Assembly (NCBI GenBank): GCA_001632425.1
Contig: KV425575.1
Location: 1-47,509, forward strand
Length of the DNA: 47,509 bases
Source of the DNA: Neolentinus lepideus HHB14362 ss-1
Taxonomy: Eukaryota; Basidiomycota; Agaricomycetes; Gloeophyllales; Gloeophyllaceae
Reading direction: 5' to 3'
The notes under the pieces were generated by a model. That model did not search any database. It was not told the DNA's origin and saw only the letters and a program-made list of their open reading frames with translations. Positions 44,993 through 47,509 of the stretch are shown piece by piece. The translations under genes and the position numbers were made by a program. Positions within the stretch are counted from its first letter, which is position 1; every line of letters starts with the position of its first letter.

Positions 44993-45708
44993 TTATATAA
45001 CTTCCTTGAGGAAGCTGTCGAGCAGGTAGAGTTTGCCCATGGCCGTTTTAGTCCAACCACTCTCGGCTATGGCATCCTCTACCTCCTTGAGGATCGGGGG
45101 GATGAGATCTTGGATGACAGCGAGATAGAATATACCACGACTGAAGGTCTACAACGGAGTCGTCAATACACGCGATGCAAGTGTAGCGCGTAGAGATCCA
45201 CTCACGTGTGCGATGGTGTGAATAGCGGCGACGTTAACGCCCAGAAGTCGGCGGGTCATCGTGTCCAGAGTCTCATCCTTAGGGACTGACGCCATCAACC
45301 AGGAAAGCATATAATTCTGCAGCGGGGACGCTTCGGCTTAGCGCAGTAACAGATACAAGCGAAACATACCGGAAGAGCCGACCAGTCGCCATCTGAATCC
45401 TCAAGGATCTGCGTGCGTTCGTCGAGGACAGGGTTCAGCAGGCGCATCCCAAGTTGAATCTGGGATGAAATGCTGGTCGAAAATTGGCCAACAAGGCTAG
45501 TCGGGATTTCAGTTCAGGTCAGTATCAGGTGCACTCTGCGTACGAGACATTGCTTACGGTTCGAGGAAACGGGGGAAGAGAGAGAATAACATGCGACATT
45601 TAAACATGTCGACGATGAACGAGAGGTTCAGATTGATGTACTCGGGATCACGGCCTAACCAGTGTTCCGTCGTATGGTTAAAGCCCAGACGTTTCGCTGC
45701 AGATGTAC
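44993..45708 (-). pseudogene. Truncated second cytochrome P450
   Basis: In-frame exons are recognisable. One ends at 45558 (LGRDPEYINLNLSFIVDMF and LFPRFLEP), then 45496-45370 (LVGQFSTSISSQIQLGMRLL), 45316-45206 (NYMLSWLMASVPKDE, LLGVNVAAIHTIAH) and 45148-44993 (TFSRGIFYLAVIQDLIPP, SGWTKTAMGKLYLLDSFLKE). They follow the order of a fungal P450 of the CYP512-like type up to the K helix. The frame then stops (TAA 44995-44993), and the ExxR, PERF and haem loop are not found next to it. Upstream, LPELYTSLNDDLLRTF (near 46038-45991) looks like the same protein further to the N-terminus, but stops and frame changes intervene. I call it a pseudogene. It is unlike the P450 at 10119 and not a copy of it. 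Confidence 0.75.
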
Positions 45709-47188
45709 AGCGGCCGAGTGGCGAGACTTGGGAAGACCTTGACTAAGGCTTCGAGGAAGCCGAACTACAGTGGACAGATGGTGTCAGTGTACCGAAGCCA
45801 CACATAAATACACAATAAAATACTTACAAAGTCGACACCTTCTCGCATTCTCTCAGTTCGTTGCGAGTCTCTCACCCTCGTTATGGTCTATTGGGTCTGC
45901 GCGGGATCGTGCCCATTACAGGACATTTTAAGCATCAATTTCGCTGATGCTGATCCAGCGACTGCCATTTACAACGGCACTGGCTTGGAAAGTACGTAAC
46001 AAGTCATCATTGAGCGACGTGTACAGCTCTGGAAGAAGCACCAGTTTCTTTGAAGGTGAGAGCTGCTCTCAGCTCGAGGACAGGACAGCATCACCTAAGG
46101 GGGAAGCCGGTCAGTCGTGCTGATGATTTGAACGCCACGTTGGACTTGGGGGCTCAGGTTAGAAGTGAACGCCTGAGTATATATCAATACTGCCAGAGAA
46201 ATTTCACGACGATCGCAGTTCCAGTACGAGACGACATGCCATGACGAAGGTCTAGGGCTACAGACAACTGCGCTGGGCCGAATATCTCGTTCGGCAATGG
46301 GGCAAAGACGATTCGATAACAGATCGACCGGGATATGTTTACGTAGAAAATGAGCATCCACGCAAGGCCAAACTCTTGACTGCCAGCAAGTAGCTAGAAT
46401 ATACAGCGCATTCTAGCACCTCAGAAAGGTCTTCTATAATGATCATTGATCCCTAAGGATGGTATTTCTGAGAGCCCTCGGAGGGAGCCACGGTCATATA
46501 TAACGTAGATGACGTGAGGAGAGTCGAGAGCGTCGATCCCATTCTTTTCGGAGGTCCAAGCAAGAGGGCCCCAAAAGAGTGATCCATCGCCCTCCCCTGC
46601 CCCAATAGCTGTTCCACCAGTCTCCCGCACTAGTTGATAGCGAGCCTCGCTCCCCGGTCCACGGGTAATCTGGACGCATTAAGACTCACCAGGAAATCAT
46701 GGAAATGTTGAGATGAATCTTATTACGACAGACGTACGGTCGCCATGGCCAGGTACGCGGAAAGGGGTGCCACATCCTATGGAGACCGCGGAGAAGTGAA
46801 GAGATCCATGGGGGCCAATGATCATCATCTGGAATGCGACTTTGGAAGCGATCACCAGGACCAGCAATTTCTCTGTGAATCGACAGCAGTCCTTGGCTTC
46901 ATAAGTGAAACCAGATACCAGATCAATTTATCTCCTGAAGTAGCGACCATCAAAATCCAGATACTTCGGATGCACAGCCTCTAAGGGAAGTGTGGCAGTG
47001 TTTTTCCGTGGCTTGGATTGGCTGAAGGGGCGTCGCAATTCTGGCTGGAGCCAAATATAGATGCAGCGAGAATTGCGCGCATGTGTACGTGAAGTTCATC
47101 ATCAGGCAAACGTACAAGATAGCATCTATATATCAAGCGCAATGTTGAATAAATAGTAACTCGGCTCTCGCCTGCGCAAGCAGTCACC
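45709..47188. other. Decayed P450 5' region and carboxypeptidase upstream region
   Basis: 45709-46360 probably contains eroded N-terminal exons of the P450 relic (minus). 46360-47000 has no gene I can identify. About 47120-47135 contains a CTATATAT element that could serve the carboxypeptidase gene starting at 47189. Confidence 0.4.
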
Positions 47189-47509
47189 ATGGTTGTGGTG
47201 TATGTTGCCCTTGGGGCGATTCTTGCTGTCGTAGTGAATGCTCAGGACTCCGGGCCAAACGGTGTGGGGTATCCTCACAACTACACAGGAATTCCGTCTG
47301 GCGACTACAGCCCAGAATGGCAGAATTGTTAGTACAATGTGAATATTATTGACCGGGACCTGAGCTGATTCGATGTGTGGATCAGATTTCCAAGTCACCC
47401 AACCGCTCCCGAATGTCACTTGGACTCTCGGAAGAAATTGGGCTGGAAATATCGATGTCCAGCGTCCAGGACATCCGAATAACACATTATTCTTCTGGGC
47501 ATTCGAAAA
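47189..47509 (+). CDS. Serine carboxypeptidase (S10 family), 5' end only
   Basis: Exon 1 47189-47327 and exon 2 from 47386 to the window edge, phase 1, intron GTTAGT...GATCAG. The first 18 or so residues (MVVVYVALGAILAVVVNA) are a signal peptide. The mature start (YFQVTQPLPNVTWTLGRNWA, then GNIDVQRPGHPNNTLFFWAF) has the early signature of fungal secreted S10 carboxypeptidases, with N-glycosylation sites NVT and NNT. These enzymes remove C-terminal residues in acid conditions, in the vacuole or outside the cell. The catalytic Ser, Asp and His lie beyond the window. Confidence 0.85.

Overview
The window looks like nuclear DNA of a filamentous basidiomycete, most likely an Agaricomycete. The genes are broken up by many short GT-AG introns (about 45-60 nt). 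Their products belong to families typical of these fungi: OPT transporter, microsomal P450s, EthD-like protein, HMG-box factor and S10 carboxypeptidase. All exon models here were assembled by hand from reading frame, splice signals and remembered family motifs; no alignment or transcript data were available.

Layout. Positions 1-735 hold a possible spliced gene end. It runs into a degenerate array of about 155-bp units with two conserved hairpins (720-2870). A 279-aa Ser/Pro/His-rich protein of unknown function follows (4040-5043). Next come a tRNA-like SINE head (about 6166-6240) and the first copy of a decayed dispersed repeat (6285-8140). A broken EthD-like gene (8629-9042) and an intact 12-exon cytochrome P450 (10119-12367) lie between that copy and the second copy (12520-13770). 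A 286-bp MULE-type palindromic MITE with a perfect 9-bp target duplication follows. Then comes an intact OPT-family transporter on the minus strand (14682-19024), which I resolve into 39 exons including exons of 2, 5, 8, 9 and 12 nt.

About 20.15-28.3 kb is a CpG-depleted transposon cluster. It holds a 183-bp TA-flanked palindrome, a 275-bp tandem repeat, a TIR element of about 1 kb, a 1311-bp MULE-like element with 9-bp target duplications, and an MFS transporter remnant. A solo LTR with a 5-bp target duplication sits at its right edge. The MULE-type TIR in this block and the CpG-rich copy at 13.95 kb differ mainly by CpG to TpG/CpA changes, which is a built-in record of deamination.

The right part carries an HMG-box regulator (34355-35956, plus), an exosome subunit of the RRP46 type (39650-40641, minus) and a CAX-type Ca2+/H+ antiporter (41012-43598, minus, 21 exons, one intron with a GA instead of a GT donor). 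A truncated second P450 pseudogene (about 44993-45708, minus) follows. The 5' end of a serine carboxypeptidase (47189 to the window end, plus) runs off the edge. About 28.8-34.35 kb and 35.96-39.65 kb hold no gene I could recognise. The genes do not form an obvious pathway: housekeeping and transport genes are interleaved with repeats and gene remnants.
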